Of a DNA stretch of 64,000 nucleotides, positions 30,004 through 40,711 are shown in pieces. The stretch lies in NCBI RefSeq assembly GCF_000092125.1, contig NC_014212.1:2190001-2254000 (forward strand), given 5' to 3'. The translations under genes and the position numbers were made by a program. Each line of letters starts with the position of its first letter. Position 1 is the stretch's first letter. This stretch comes from Allomeiothermus silvanus DSM 9946 (GTDB taxonomy: Bacteria > Deinococcota > Deinococci > Deinococcales > Thermaceae). The notes beneath the pieces are model-generated. The model worked only from the letters and a program-made list of their open reading frames with translations, did no database searches and was not told the DNA's origin.

Positions 30004-31125
30004 TTAGCCCGCCGTGGCTCCCACCCGCACCCCCACGAACTGGGCGTACTGGGCCAGCTCTTCCAGCGCCGCTTCCACCGAGCTACGCATGAGGTATTCG
30101 CCGGGCGAGAGCCGTTTGAGCATCAAGAAGGGCGGCCCGCAGAGCACCTCGAGTATCTGCCGCACCGAGTCTGGGTCGAGTCCCATCTCTCCTACCCCCT
30201 CCATCACATCAGCCAGCAAGAAGACTTTTTGCGAGGGAACTTCAGCCAAGCTCAACAGCACCGCTGAGAAGGCCGCCCGTTCACCCAGAAGGCCGCTGAT
30301 CTCGCTCTCCAGACTCTCCAGGGCTTCTAAGTCCAGACGCCCGGCCTGCAGCATGCGTTCCACATCGAGGGCCCCTAGAGGGAAGATGGTGCGCAGACGG
30401 CTCAGCTTTTGCAGGGCTTCCGGCGAGACATAACTAAGCCCGAGGCTCCGGGCTTCGCCCAGGGCCTCTTCGCGGGCCGACTCGGGGGCCACAATTCCGG
30501 CGTAGCGCACCACGCCGGAAGAGCGCATCTCTTGCAGTTCCATGACATTTCCTTCGCCCAAACGCAATAGGGCAATCGAATACGCCCGGCGGCCCAGCGC
30601 CGCACGAAAACGCCAAGGGGCGGCGTTGGATTCGCGAGAGAAACCCAGGCGCTCGAGTTCGTGGGCAAAACCGGGGGGCTCGAGAGGGACCGGGGTATGT
30701 GGGTAGAGCACCTCCTTGGGATAGGGCGTGACCCGAATACGCTTCTGCTGGCCCGATTCCGATTTAAAACCGCGCCGCTCCGCCTCGGGGCTGGATGCCC
30801 GGCGCGAAGGAACCGATTCTTTAGGCTCCTCGCTGGCCGCCCTAGGCCGGGGGGGTTTAAGGCTGGCGGCCTCGAGCACGATGTCCTCCCCCTCAAGCCG
30901 CAGATAAATAGCCTCGTTCACCCCTAAGCGGCGCTTGGCATAATAGCCTCCCAGCCCGGTGATCTGGTTCGCCGCCCAGTCTACCACAGCCTCGTAGGTC
31001 TCGCCGTCCTCATCGAGAAAACGAACCTTGGGTTGATTCTGCTGTAAAAACTGGCGCACACTGCGGGTCAGGTGCATGCTTCCGGTTTGTAAACAATTGC
31101 TCGTCAGCACGTAGCGTCCGGTCAT
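30004..31125 (-). CDS. Conserved hypothetical protein coupled to an exonuclease gene
   Basis: This is a 373-residue soluble protein I do not recognise. Residues ~1-85 look like a compact beta-rich domain (VRFLDEDGETYEAVVDW, NEAIYLRLEGEDIVLEA), possibly AbrB/B3-like. Residues ~86-150 are basic, Ser/Pro-rich and disordered. The C-terminal ~220 residues form an alpha/beta domain (FRAALGRRAYSIALLRLGEG) and then a helical region ending in a possible winged helix. The start overlaps the exonuclease stop (ATGA). A DNA-processing role with the exonuclease is inferred from coupling only. Confidence 0.72.
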   Translation of the reverse strand: MTGRYVLTSNCLQTGSMHLTRSVRQFLQQNQPKVRFLDEDGETYEAVVDWAANQITGLGGYYAKRRLGVNEAIYLRLEGEDIVLEAASLKPPRPRAASEEPKESVPSRRASSPEAERRGFKSESGQQKRIRVTPYPKEVLYPHTPVPLEPPGFAHELERLGFSRESNAAPWRFRAALGRRAYSIALLRLGEGNVMELQEMRSSGVVRYAGIVAPESAREEALGEARSLGLSYVSPEALQKLSRLRTIFPLGALDVERMLQAGRLDLEALESLESEISGLLGERAAFSAVLLSLAEVPSQKVFLLADVMEGVGEMGLDPDSVRQILEVLCGPPFLMLKRLSPGEYLMRSSVEAALEELAQYAQFVGVRVGATAG

Positions 31126-31880
31126 ACGTCCCCCAAGGCAAGCGGTTTTCCGGCGGTGAGCATGTAATACATCTCCTTAGCCACCAAGAGCGTGGCCTCT
31201 ACATCACCCAGCGCCCGGTGCCGGGACACAATGGTGTCCAGATCGAAGGCCCAGGCTAGGTGGTCGAGACCCCGTTTGGAGAGTCCAGGAAGTGCACGTC
31301 GTGCCCAAGCCACCGTGTCGATCACTTCGTTGTCCATCTTATACCCAAGTCGCAAAAAACGGGGCCGGAGGAAGCCTAAGTCGAAGGGTGCGTTCTGGAT
31401 AATTAAGACGCTATCTTCGAGGAGGGGCAAGGCCTCCTCGAGCACCGTGTACACATCGGGAGCCCCCTCCAAATCCCGGTGGGTAATCCCGGTGAGGCGG
31501 CTGATAAAAGGTGGAATCGGTGAGCCAGGGTTCACGAAGCGTTGGAAGACTTGGCGTTTCTCTCCTTCCAAACGGATAAACGCGATTTCGATGATCTCGT
31601 TCTCAAGGGCGGAGAGCCCGGTAGTCTCGAGGTCCAAGACCACCACCGGTTTTCCCTGGGGTGGGAAGGGGTTGCGCCATTCCCACAAGCCCACCTCCTC
31701 GGGGCCTTGTTCGAAGCGTCCGTCCAGTAAGCCCTCGAGCAACTGCATTGCCCATGACCCTTGCGGCATACCCCGGCTAGCCAGGATTTCCTCGGCGAGG
31801 TGGGCTTTGGGGAGCGCTTGGCCTTCTTGTCTCAGTCGACGGGCGATGCGGGTAGCCAGACGGTAGTGGGTGGGGCTCAT
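31122..31880 (-). CDS. DEDDh 3'-5' exonuclease (DNA polymerase III epsilon-like)
   Basis: The protein has 252 residues. The exonuclease motifs are VVLDLETTGLS (ExoI, DxE), LIIQNAPFDLGFLR (ExoII) and SRHRALGDVEATLLV (ExoIII with His and Asp). About 85 extra N-terminal residues precede the domain, which is not usual for DnaQ, so a repair or RNase T-like role is as likely as replication proofreading. I chose ATG 31880 (MSPTHYRL) over the upstream 31901. It is translationally coupled to the downstream gene. Confidence 0.87.
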   Translation of the reverse strand: MSPTHYRLATRIARRLRQEGQALPKAHLAEEILASRGMPQGSWAMQLLEGLLDGRFEQGPEEVGLWEWRNPFPPQGKPVVVLDLETTGLSALENEIIEIAFIRLEGEKRQVFQRFVNPGSPIPPFISRLTGITHRDLEGAPDVYTVLEEALPLLEDSVLIIQNAPFDLGFLRPRFLRLGYKMDNEVIDTVAWARRALPGLSKRGLDHLAWAFDLDTIVSRHRALGDVEATLLVAKEMYYMLTAGKPLALGDV

Positions 31881-31968
31881 AGCTTCGCGCGCAACGCCCA
31901 ACGCCCAACGCTAGACGCCACTTGCCGAATCGCCCGACTGATATTGGGTTTTGCCTCGAGCATCAGAA

Positions 31969-33411
31969 TCAACCTCTCCCGATCGGGGCGATCTGCACAA
32001 ACTCGCTAGCAGTAGCTAGCTCGAAGGCGTTAGCCAGGGTAAAGAGGCGTTCATCCTCGAGCGCCTTGCCCACAAGCTGCACCCCCACCGGCAACCCCGA
32101 TTCAAAACCCGCGGGAATGGAGAGGGCAGGAAGCCCAACGAGGTTGATGGCCACCGTATCGATGTCGGAGAGGTACATGGCGATGGGATCCTCGAGTTTG
32201 GCCCCCAAGGGAAAGGCCGGGAAGGGGCTAGTAGGCGTGAGCAGTACATCAGCTTGGGCAAAAGCCATCTCGAAGTCGGCCTTGAGCCGGGCTCGAGCGC
32301 GCAGTGCCCTACCGTAGTAGGCATCATAGTACCCCGAGGAAAGCGCAAAAGTGCCCATCAGGATACGCCGCTTGACCTCAGGGCCAAAACCCGCCGCGCG
32401 GGTTTTCATCATGGTCTCGGTGATGTCCGCGCCCTCCACGCGCAGGCCGTAGAGGGTTCCGTCATAGCGGGCCAGGTTGGAGCTGGCCTCGCTGGTACAG
32501 ACCAGGTAGTAGGTGGCTAAGGCGTACTCTAGGCTAGGAATACTCACTTCCACAAAGCGCACACCCTGGCCCTCGAGTACCTCTCTAAAGCGCTCGAGCG
32601 CTTTTACGACACCTTCGGTATTTCCTACCTGTATAGCTTCTTTGACGATGCCAATGGTGAACCCTTGGGGATGGGCCTCGAGCGCCGCGGTGAAGTGGGG
32701 CTGGGCCTCCAGGCTCGTGGAGTCCATCCGATCATAGCTGCCAATTACATCCATCAGTAGGGCTACATCGCGCACGCTTCGCCCCAAGGGGCCAATCTGA
32801 TCGAGCGAGGAGGCAAAGGCCACCAGGCCATAGCGGGAAACCCGCCCGTAGGTAGGTTTGAAGCCATATACACCGCACAAAGCGGCAGGCTGCCGCACGC
32901 TCCCCCCGGTATCCGAGCCCAGGGCTAGAGGGGCTAAGTCCGCCGCGACCGCAGCCGCCGAACCTCCCGAAGAGCCCCCCGGCACGCGCCCCAAATCCCA
33001 GGGATTGCGGGTCGGCCCGAAAGCCGAGAACTCCGTGGAGGAGCCCATGGCGAACTCGTCAAGGTTGGTCTTGCCGAGGATGACTGCGCCCGCCGAACAA
33101 AGCCGCTGGGCCACAGTAGCGCTATAGGGCGGGACGAAGTGCTCGAGCATCCGCGAGGCGCAAGTAGTCTCCAAGCCGCGGGTGCATATATTGTCTTTCA
33201 GGGCGATGGGAACTCCCGCAAGCGGCAAATCTTCCCCCGCAGCCATCCGCCGCTCGACTTGCCGGGCTTCCTCGAGCGCCGCCGGATTCGTGCGCAAAAA
33301 GGCCTGGATCTGGGAGTCCAAGCGGGTGATGCGTTTCAGATAATGCTCGGTCACCTCAGTAGGTGATGTGCTTCGGTTTCTGACGGAGGCGACGATTTCG
33401 TGGGCCAGCAT
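31969..33411 (-). CDS. gatA: Asp/Glu-tRNA amidotransferase subunit A
   Basis: This 480-residue amidase-signature enzyme has Lys in VPIALKDNI and the Ser-cisSer-Ser region [20 protein letters not shown] with [13 protein letters not shown]. It supplies ammonia to transamidate Glu-tRNAGln or Asp-tRNAAsn with GatB and GatC, which are not in the window. The start [10 protein letters not shown] matches Thermus GatA. Upstream in-frame starts are rejected because the -10 box overlaps them. Confidence 0.95.
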   Translation of the reverse strand: MLAHEIVASVRNRSTSPTEVTEHYLKRITRLDSQIQAFLRTNPAALEEARQVERRMAAGEDLPLAGVPIALKDNICTRGLETTCASRMLEHFVPPYSATVAQRLCSAGAVILGKTNLDEFAMGSSTEFSAFGPTRNPWDLGRVPGGSSGGSAAAVAADLAPLALGSDTGGSVRQPAALCGVYGFKPTYGRVSRYGLVAFASSLDQIGPLGRSVRDVALLMDVIGSYDRMDSTSLEAQPHFTAALEAHPQGFTIGIVKEAIQVGNTEGVVKALERFREVLEGQGVRFVEVSIPSLEYALATYYLVCTSEASSNLARYDGTLYGLRVEGADITETMMKTRAAGFGPEVKRRILMGTFALSSGYYDAYYGRALRARARLKADFEMAFAQADVLLTPTSPFPAFPLGAKLEDPIAMYLSDIDTVAINLVGLPALSIPAGFESGLPVGVQLVGKALEDERLFTLANAFELATASEFVQIAPIGRG

Positions 33412-33418
33412 ATTGCGC

Positions 33419-33447
33419 ATCATAATGCGCCCGGCCTGGAACGCCAA
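33419..33447 (-). promoter_or_regulatory. Leaderless promoter of gatA
   Basis: On the minus strand, TTGGCG (complement of 33442-33447), a 17-bp spacer and TATGAT (complement of 33419-33424) are followed by 7 nt and then the ATG. The predicted +1 is the A of the start codon. It lies in the 87-bp gap after miaA. Confidence 0.75.
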
Positions 33448-33498
33448 CCTTCCCTGCGGCTGGGTCACAAACTGTAGTGGGTTTGAATAACGCAAGTA

Positions 33499-34419
33499 CT
33501 ATGCTTGGTAGCGTAAGCCCTCGCTTCGAATCCAAGCCCAAAGCCCTTCCCAGGCTTCTCCCCCACCCCGGGGCAGGTAGGTTACATCCCCCGGCTCTTT
33601 GCGGAACCAGGTGAACTGGCGCTTAGCGTAGGCTCGAGTGGCCTGCAAAACCCTTTTTTGGGCCGCTTCCAACCCCAGCTCGCCGCGCAAATAGGCCGCT
33701 ACTTCCTTGTAACCGATGGCCTGGAGTGCGGTAGGCATCCGCGGGTAGCGCTCGAGCAGCCCACGCACCTCCTCCACCAACCCTCGCCCAAACATCTCCT
33801 CGGTGCGCTGCCCAAAACGGGGCTCAAGCCAATCCCACTGCGGCCAGAGAATCAGCTTGCGGTACGAGAAGCGCGGCCCTCGTCTATGGGCCTGGGCGGG
33901 GGGAATCCCGGTACGGCGCAACACCTCTATAGCCCGCACCAGCCGCCTGGGGTTGCTGCCGACCCGAAGGGCATCGGCGGCACTCACAGCGGCCAATTCT
34001 TCCCTCATAGCGGCAAATCCCCGCTCCTGGAGTTCTTGCTCGATCCGGTTTTGCAGTTCCGGATCGGGTTCAGGCAACTCGAACAAGCCTTCCGAAAGGG
34101 CGCGGATATAGTATCCGGTTCCACCCACAACCAGCGGGATACGACCTCGTGATCGCACGTCCTCGATGGCAGCCTCGGCGGCCCGGACGTATGCGGCCAC
34201 GCTAAAAAGTTGATTCGGCTCGAGCCAGTCCACCAGATGGTGGCGCACCGTAGCGCGCTCGGCCTGGGTCGGTTTGGCCGTGCCGATATCCATTCCTCGG
34301 TAAACCATGCTGGCATCAGCAGAAATCACCTCTATCGGGATTCTCTCGGCCAGTCGCAAGGCTAACTCGGTCTTGCCTGAAGCCGTGGGGCCAGCCAGGA
34401 TAGGGACCGCCATATCCAT
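33499..34419 (-). CDS. miaA: tRNA dimethylallyltransferase
   Basis: The protein has 306 residues with P-loop [35 protein letters not shown] and [10 protein letters not shown]. It transfers dimethylallyl to A37 of tRNAs reading UNN codons. The start may be 34419 or the second ATG at 34413; a CATAAT box lies 8 nt before the first. It precedes gatA on the same strand, so two tRNA-related genes are adjacent. Confidence 0.95.
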   Translation of the reverse strand: MDMAVPILAGPTASGKTELALRLAERIPIEVISADASMVYRGMDIGTAKPTQAERATVRHHLVDWLEPNQLFSVAAYVRAAEAAIEDVRSRGRIPLVVGGTGYYIRALSEGLFELPEPDPELQNRIEQELQERGFAAMREELAAVSAADALRVGSNPRRLVRAIEVLRRTGIPPAQAHRRGPRFSYRKLILWPQWDWLEPRFGQRTEEMFGRGLVEEVRGLLERYPRMPTALQAIGYKEVAAYLRGELGLEAAQKRVLQATRAYAKRQFTWFRKEPGDVTYLPRGGGEAWEGLWAWIRSEGLRYQA

Positions 34420-34494
34420 CTAGGCCCATTATGACAGCGGTGTGATCGACGGCACTTTACCCTCTTTATATGGGGGTGTAGTAGGCTTTAATCC

Positions 34495-34884
34495 ATGTCA
34501 TTGGAACGCCTTGGTAGCTCCCACGCCCTCGAGCAGATCCGGGCCTTACGGCGCAAACTCGAGGAACTCACGCGCCAGTACGCCTCAGGGGAACCTTTTA
34601 CCGAGTGGACTCCAGCAGTAGACGTGCTGGACGAAGAGAAGCAGTACCGCATCCTGGTCGATCTACCCGGAGTAAAGCCAGAGGATCTTGAGCTGAAGGA
34701 AGAAGGCGATACCCTGATCCTGGCCGGAATTCGCCACGCCCCCTTCGACGGGGCCTACCCCCGCCAGGAGCGCCCGATGGGCTACTTCCGCCGCACCTTG
34801 ACCCTACCCGGTCCTATCCGCGCAGGGGAGTCACAAGCAAGCTTCAAAAGCGGGGTGCTCGAGATCATCGCGCATAAAGCTTAG
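34495..34884 (+). CDS. Small heat-shock protein (Hsp20/alpha-crystallin)
   Basis: The protein has 129 residues. An alpha-crystallin domain (WTPAVDVLDEEKQYRILVDL through FRRTLTLPGPI) follows a charged N-terminal helix of ~35 residues. It is an ATP-independent holdase that prevents aggregation. The usual C-terminal IxI motif is weak (LEIIAHKA end). A TAGGCT box (34482-34487) ends 7 nt before the ATG, suggesting a leaderless mRNA. Confidence 0.92.
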   Translation: MSLERLGSSHALEQIRALRRKLEELTRQYASGEPFTEWTPAVDVLDEEKQYRILVDLPGVKPEDLELKEEGDTLILAGIRHAPFDGAYPRQERPMGYFRRTLTLPGPIRAGESQASFKSGVLEIIAHKA

Positions 34885-34998
34885 CGAATGCCTCACGCCG
34901 TACGCCCTACGTCAAAAGGCAGAGGGGGCAGTGCATAGCGCTCGGGGAGCAAGGGAGCGGACGGTTCCGGTTGTGGCTTTTGGCGTTTAGCGTAGACT

Positions 34999-35610
34999 CT
35001 ACAGCCTATCGCTCAGTGCCCTCGAGGGCTCCCGCACCACCACGTGACACTTGCGGCAGCGGGGCTCGTATGCTTCGTGGGCCCCTACCAGAATCACGGG
35101 GTCGTCGAAGCGGGCGGGCTGGCCATTCACCAGCCGTTGGGTGCGGGTAGCAGGAGCCCCACAGACTGGGCAAACTGCAGTGAGCTTCTCTATGTACTCT
35201 GCACGTGCTAATAGTTCGGGCATTATCCCAAACGGCTCAGCACGAAAATCCATGTCCAAGCCGCCCACAATAACCCGCACCCCTTGGTGGGCCAGCTCGA
35301 GCAACAACTTCACCAAGCCCGGATCAAAGAACTGGGCCTCGTCCACCGCCACCACCTCGGGCAGCGGATTAGGCAGGTTGCGACTTAACTCGGAAGAATC
35401 CGCTACCGAAAGGGCCTCGATGCGTTTGCCATCGTGGCTCACCACATCGGAGGCGTGGTAGCGGTCATCAAGACGGGGTTTGAAGACCATTACCGTCTGT
35501 CCAGCAATCAAGGCTCGCTTGACCCGGCGGATGAGTTCCTCGGATTTTCCCGAGAACATCGGACCTACCACCACTTCGATCCAACCTGCGTGAAGAGGAA
35601 GATGCGGCAT
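34999..35610 (-). CDS. tdk: Thymidine kinase
   Basis: This 203-residue type II thymidine kinase has P-loop GPMFSGKSEELIRR, the DEAQFF Walker B-like motif and a lasso region with zinc ligands CPVCG and CRKCH. It phosphorylates thymidine for salvage. The ATG at 35610 (MPHLPLHAGWIEVVVGP) is chosen as the family-like start; upstream in-frame codons to 35679 would add unlikely residues. rpmE lies upstream, separated by a terminator. Confidence 0.93.
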   Translation of the reverse strand: MPHLPLHAGWIEVVVGPMFSGKSEELIRRVKRALIAGQTVMVFKPRLDDRYHASDVVSHDGKRIEALSVADSSELSRNLPNPLPEVVAVDEAQFFDPGLVKLLLELAHQGVRVIVGGLDMDFRAEPFGIMPELLARAEYIEKLTAVCPVCGAPATRTQRLVNGQPARFDDPVILVGAHEAYEPRCRKCHVVVREPSRALSDRL

Positions 35611-35681
35611 AATCGCCGCCAAGTTTACCCAAAAAAGCCGGGTCGGGTGGGGTAGGGTATCCCCCGCGGGATAATCCAAAG

Positions 35682-35707
35682 AAAAAACAGGCCCAGTTTA
35701 GGGCCTG
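35682..35707 (-). terminator. Terminator after rpmE
   Basis: Read on the minus strand, CAGGCCC and GGGCCTG form a 7-bp stem with a 6-nt loop followed by six T residues. It lies 20 bp after the rpmE stop. Confidence 0.9.
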
Positions 35708-35727
35708 TCCGGTTAGCCTCGAGCGGT

Positions 35728-35952
35728 TTACTTCTTCTTGCTGCTGCGCTTGTAGGTGTCTCCGAACTTCTTCTGGAACTTCTCCACGCGGCCTTCGGTA
35801 TCCACGAAACGCTGCTGGCCAGTCCAGAAGGGGTGGTTACCGCTCCACACTTCTACGTGCAGCTCGGGTTTGGTCGAATAAGTATTGAGCACCACTTCGC
35901 CGTTGCAGATGATCTTGCACGGAACTAGTTTGGGGTGGATGTCCTTCTTCAT
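35728..35952 (-). CDS. rpmE: 50S ribosomal protein bL31, zinc-site-poor form
   Basis: This 74-residue protein starts [16 protein letters not shown] and contains [20 protein letters not shown] and [14 protein letters not shown], so it is bL31. It keeps C16 but has lost the other zinc ligands: the usual second Cys is Gly, and the CxxC before HPF is WSGN. Forms without zinc ligands are the C-minus type seen under zinc limitation in other bacteria. AGGAGA precedes the ATG at 35952. Confidence 0.95.
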   Translation of the reverse strand: MKKDIHPKLVPCKIICNGEVVLNTYSTKPELHVEVWSGNHPFWTGQQRFVDTEGRVEKFQKKFGDTYKRSSKKK

Positions 35953-36128
35953 CTCTTCTCCTCTGCTCGGTTTGTCAACCATGCCCGGTCGAGCGACGCG
36001 ACAACATTCTTACTTTAGCAGCCACAAGCGCCCCGTGCAACCCAAGCACACTGAACCCGGACAAACACATGTGAGACTCTAAGCTGGGATAAAAAGAGGG
36101 GAACCGACCAGGAAAGGAGGTTCCCCAG

Positions 36129-37385
<1,257 letters not shown>

Positions 37386-37469
37386 ATGTAGCAACCCAAC
37401 TCAGGCCGTGTGCCTGGGAGCAGCGGTAATGAAGTCGCTCAGGTTCGAGGGCGGAGCGATTTATGGCTT

Positions 37470-37665
37470 ATACCGGATTCAAAAAGATAGTTATCAAAGC
37501 CAAAAACTCAAGAGGCTATCTTTTTGAATCCTAGAGCACTCCCCTTCCAAGGGGCGGTATCGCCCACCCCTCGCTTCGCTCGGCGAAACTACGCCACCGC
37601 TACGCGGATAACTTCGGTCGGGTTGATTCGTTACCGAATGGTAACGAATCAACCGAATCTGGTAT
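37470..37665. repeat. MITE-like dispersed repeat A, copy 2 (196 bp)
   Basis: It has the same ends as copy 1 (ATACCGGATTC and GAATCTGGTAT) and the same order of conserved blocks. The first internal hairpin is perfect here over 16 bp (GGATTCAAAAAGATAG / CTATCTTTTTGAATCC). Near the right end it carries a 15-bp perfect stem (37621-37635 with 37640-37654) unrelated in sequence to the 10-bp stem at the same place in copy 1. The right end lies inside the 3' end of the HTH gene on the minus strand. It fills most of the gap after tRNA-Ser. Confidence 0.8.
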
Positions 37666-37876
37666 TACCCATTCTCTCTAGCGATCCTCTCCTACTGGTT
37701 TTTCCCCGAACCTCGAGCCGCCCGCCTTCATCCAGGGGAACCAGCCACCGGGCTTTCCCCTGGCCTTTGCCGATATGCCGGGCTCCTTCGATACGCTGCT
37801 CACTACACCATTTCCGCAGCCGAGAAGCCGGTATGTTGAGCACCGCGGCAGCTTCCTTGAGAGTTACCATCTGCAT
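37649..37876 (-). CDS. Small HTH/excisionase-like DNA-binding protein, 3' end altered by repeat A
   Basis: This 75-residue protein starts MQMVTLKEAAAVLNIPASRL, a MerR/excisionase-type winged helix (HTH_17), followed by a basic linker. The ATG at 37876 follows a G-rich stretch (AGGGGGG). The last five codons (NTRFG) and the stop lie inside repeat A, so the natural C terminus was probably replaced when the element inserted. The DNA-binding helix is intact. Target unknown. Confidence 0.68.
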   Translation of the reverse strand: MQMVTLKEAAAVLNIPASRLRKWCSEQRIEGARHIGKGQGKARWLVPLDEGGRLEVRGKTSRRGSLERMGNTRFG

Positions 37877-38061
37877 CGCGATCCCCCCTGCTAAGGTTTG
37901 CATTTAGGAAGCGGTCGGGTAGAGAAAAGGCCAAAACGCGGTTGGACTTTTACTCTAGTCTTTTTTGGCCAGTCCGCCTACTGCGTTGGCAAAAGTTCGA
38001 ACCTGGTCAAAAAAGCGGCCCCTTGCCCAAAAACAGGAGCCGCGCAGCTTCAGAGTCGGGT

Positions 38062-38265
38062 TCAAGCTGCGTCAGGCAAGGCCAAGATCAGGCTGACGGC
38101 CTCGGGCTTGACCCAGTAAGGAGCACAGGAGAGCCAGAAGACCGGACCCTCCGGGGAGCAAGCGATCTCGAGGATCACCCCCTCACGTGTTCCTTCCGGG
38201 GTTAGCCAGGAAACCCGGTCGCCGGTACGATATCCGGCATGTTCGCTGAGGCGCTCCCAGTACAT
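38062..38265 (-). CDS. Small hypothetical protein
   Basis: A 67-residue protein starts MYWERLSEHAGYRTGDRVSW and reads like a small beta-barrel (GDRVSWLTPEGTREGVILEI). It has no signal peptide or known motif. It follows the serine hydrolase on the same strand after ~156 bp. That gap contains a G/C-rich hairpin around 38340-38376. Short and unrecognised, so moderate confidence. Confidence 0.5.
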   Translation of the reverse strand: MYWERLSEHAGYRTGDRVSWLTPEGTREGVILEIACSPEGPVFWLSCAPYWVKPEAVSLILALPDAA

Positions 38266-38421
38266 ACCTTTACCTATGGCCTTAGGGTAAGGTAAAAGAA
38301 ATAACCTTAGCGTAACTATCTAGCCTTTTGTGGGCAGGGCCGAGCGGACCCCAGGCGTTACACCTGGCCCGGCCCCGGACACCAGCCTTCACACCCCAGA
38401 TACGCTAAGGGATCACGAGGG

Positions 38422-39785
38422 TCAAAAGCAGTCATAATTGGGCCAGCGGGTGACCTGCTGGGCGGCATTTAGTAGGGAGTTCTTGAGGTCGGCGATAAAG
38501 CTCCAATCATTCCAGGGACGGCTGTTGAAGAGCGCGGCGATCACCGTGTCGTCAGGCAGGCGCAGCAGCAACGTACGGGTTCCGGCCAAGGCCCCGTCGT
38601 GCGACCACATCAGGCCGTTTTCCTTGGGGCGCACGCTCCAGCCGAGGGCATAATAAACCTTCGAACTATTGTACTGCGGGAGGGCAGGCCGCTCGAGCAT
38701 GATCTTGCGGGCCTCCAAGGAGATTGGGGAAGCCTCTGGACGGTGACCCTCGAGCACCGCCACGAACTTTACCAGCTCCGGTGCCGAAGCCACCAGCCCG
38801 CCGTTGGCGGCGTGGGCCTCGAGGTAGAACTCACCGTAGGGACGAGGCACTAAGGAGCCATCCAGGACAGACTGCACCAGCGGAGCTTGGGGAAAATCGT
38901 AGTACTTGACCTCGCCGGGCAGCCGGTCTTGCAGACGGGTATGGCCTACGGTGATGTGGTGGATGCCCATCTGGCCAAGCATCCCCTTCAAGTAGGCAGC
39001 GTAGCTCTGGGCGCTCAGGTACTCGATGAGCTGACCCAACACCGCGTAGCCTAGGTTTGAATACGCCGAAAAGGTTCCCGGCGTGAAACTCAACTTGCGC
39101 GAGAGCATGTATTCGATGAGTGGCTGGACGGGCATGGCCTCCCCCATACCCAGCGATCGCGCTACGTAAGTCAGGGTGGGGCGGAACATGGGGTCGCCCG
39201 CCACATTGCGGTTCCAGCCTGCTGAGTGTTGCAAGAGATCCCGCACGGTGATGCTCTCAATGCGTGGATCACCGAGCTTGCCCCCATAGGGCTCGAGCGC
39301 CAACAATCCATACACCTTAGCCTTCAAGAACGCTTCCAGATTAGGGAAACGCCCCTGCCGTACCAGCTGCTCGCCTAAGTGCAGTACCGCCACTGCGGTG
39401 ATCGGCTTGGTGAGGCTACCAATGCGGAATAAGGAGTCCGGGCGCACCGGCTCACCGGCTTCCGCGTCGGCCCAGCCATACCCCCTTGCCAATAGCAGCC
39501 GCCCATCCTTGCTCACCGCCAGGCTCGCGCCGGGGATCTGGTAGCGCTCTAAGAGCCGGGTCATCACCCGGTCAAAGGGCTCGAGGGCCTTGTCGGAATA
39601 CCCAGTGAGCGGCTTGGGGGGGTACCGAAGGTGGTAGGCGGAGGGGCCAAACAGACGTTGATCGGATGGACGGAGCTGGTTCGGGGGAAGGCCTGGGTAA
39701 AGCCGAATGGGGTAAGGCTGAGCGGAACAGCCAAGACCAGAAGCAATCGGAGCAGAGGCACGGGGTACTTGAGATCTATGGACAT
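38422..39785 (-). pseudogene. Exported serine hydrolase (beta-lactamase/AmpC fold), frameshifted after signal peptide
   Basis: From 39785 a signal peptide reads MSIDLKYPVPLLRLLLVLAV and on to SLTPFGFTQA. The frame then runs out within ~73 codons. The body continues in another frame: NQLRPSDQRLFGPSAYHLRY leads into the hydrolase with SLTK, YSN and WSHDG active-site motifs. Adding one C to a run of five Cs (Gs at 39683-39687 on the plus strand) joins the two exactly into ~454 codons. Without that base only a cytoplasmic form starting near 39567 could be made. It may be a real lesion, phase variation or a base-call error. Confidence 0.82.
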
Positions 39786-39883
39786 CTGGAGCCTAAGGTT
39801 CGAGGGTCGTTTAGCGCAGGCAATTCGCCGCGCTCGAGGGGATCCTACCCGAGAAGATCCCTACGCTGCATGAGGATACGGAG

Positions 39884-40678
39884 CTAAATTTCCAGCCGCT
39901 CGATCTGGCGCTCGAGCTTTTCCAAGTAGTCGAAGAATCTTGGCCCGTAGTGGGCTAGCTCATCCCCTCCTGTCACCACGAGCAAAGCTTCCCACCCCCG
40001 CTCGCCCATCAGCGCCTCGGCCCGCTCTTTGGCCCGGCTACGCCCCGGCTTGGGCTCGTAGATTACCAGTTCCGGGTGTAGGGCGGGTACTTCTTCCAGA
40101 TTCGGGGTGAAGTAGCTCGAGGGGTGCTGGGCGTACACATTGACTAGGCCCAAGTGCCGCAGCGCCTCATTGACGTAGCTTCCCCTCCCCACCGTGATCG
40201 GCCCCCCCAGGTCGAACTCGAGGTAGACCCTCAAAGGCGGCAAAAGCCCATAAAGCCGTTGATAGCGCTCGGCCAGGTGCGCAGCCAGGCTAGAAGCCCG
40301 CTCCCCCACCCCCAGCAGTTCCCCCAGCAGGATTAGGTTCTCGAGGATGCCGTAAGGGCTCTGCGGTAGGGGTATAGGAAAGACGGGAATCCCGGCTTGG
40401 TGCAGCTCGTTCAGCAGGTCGCGCTGTACCCCGGTGCTGAGGAGCACCAGATCGGGGTGTAGGCTTCGCAGGAGTTCCCAGCGGACCCGGGTGTAACTGG
40501 AAACCACCGGCAAAGCCAAGGTCTCGGCAGGGCGGTAGCAAAAGGCGCTGCGGCCTACCAACCGCTCGCCCAACCCCAGGGCAAAAAGAGCATCGGTGGC
40601 GTTGGGGGCTAGTGAGACGATGCGGCGGGCCGGGTCGGGTAGCTCGAGGGGGCCGAGCCAGTCATGTACGAGCTTCAT
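39884..40678 (-). CDS. BtuF/helical-backbone metal-receptor-like protein without signal peptide
   Basis: The protein has 264 residues with the periplasmic binding-protein pattern of cobalamin/siderophore receptors: RRIVSLAPNATDALFALGLG, LHPDLVLLSTG and PALHPELVIYEPKPG. The mature-type sequence begins at residue 1 with no signal peptide or lipobox, and no permease or ATPase is adjacent. A cytoplasmic metal- or corrinoid-binding protein, or an orphan receptor with a missed start, are both possible. No in-frame hydrophobic extension is apparent upstream. Confidence 0.78.
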   Translation of the reverse strand: MKLVHDWLGPLELPDPARRIVSLAPNATDALFALGLGERLVGRSAFCYRPAETLALPVVSSYTRVRWELLRSLHPDLVLLSTGVQRDLLNELHQAGIPVFPIPLPQSPYGILENLILLGELLGVGERASSLAAHLAERYQRLYGLLPPLRVYLEFDLGGPITVGRGSYVNEALRHLGLVNVYAQHPSSYFTPNLEEVPALHPELVIYEPKPGRSRAKERAEALMGERGWEALLVVTGGDELAHYGPRFFDYLEKLERQIERLEI

Positions 40679-40711
40679 GTGTGTCTACCGTCCGATGTAA
40701 AGGGCCGAAAG

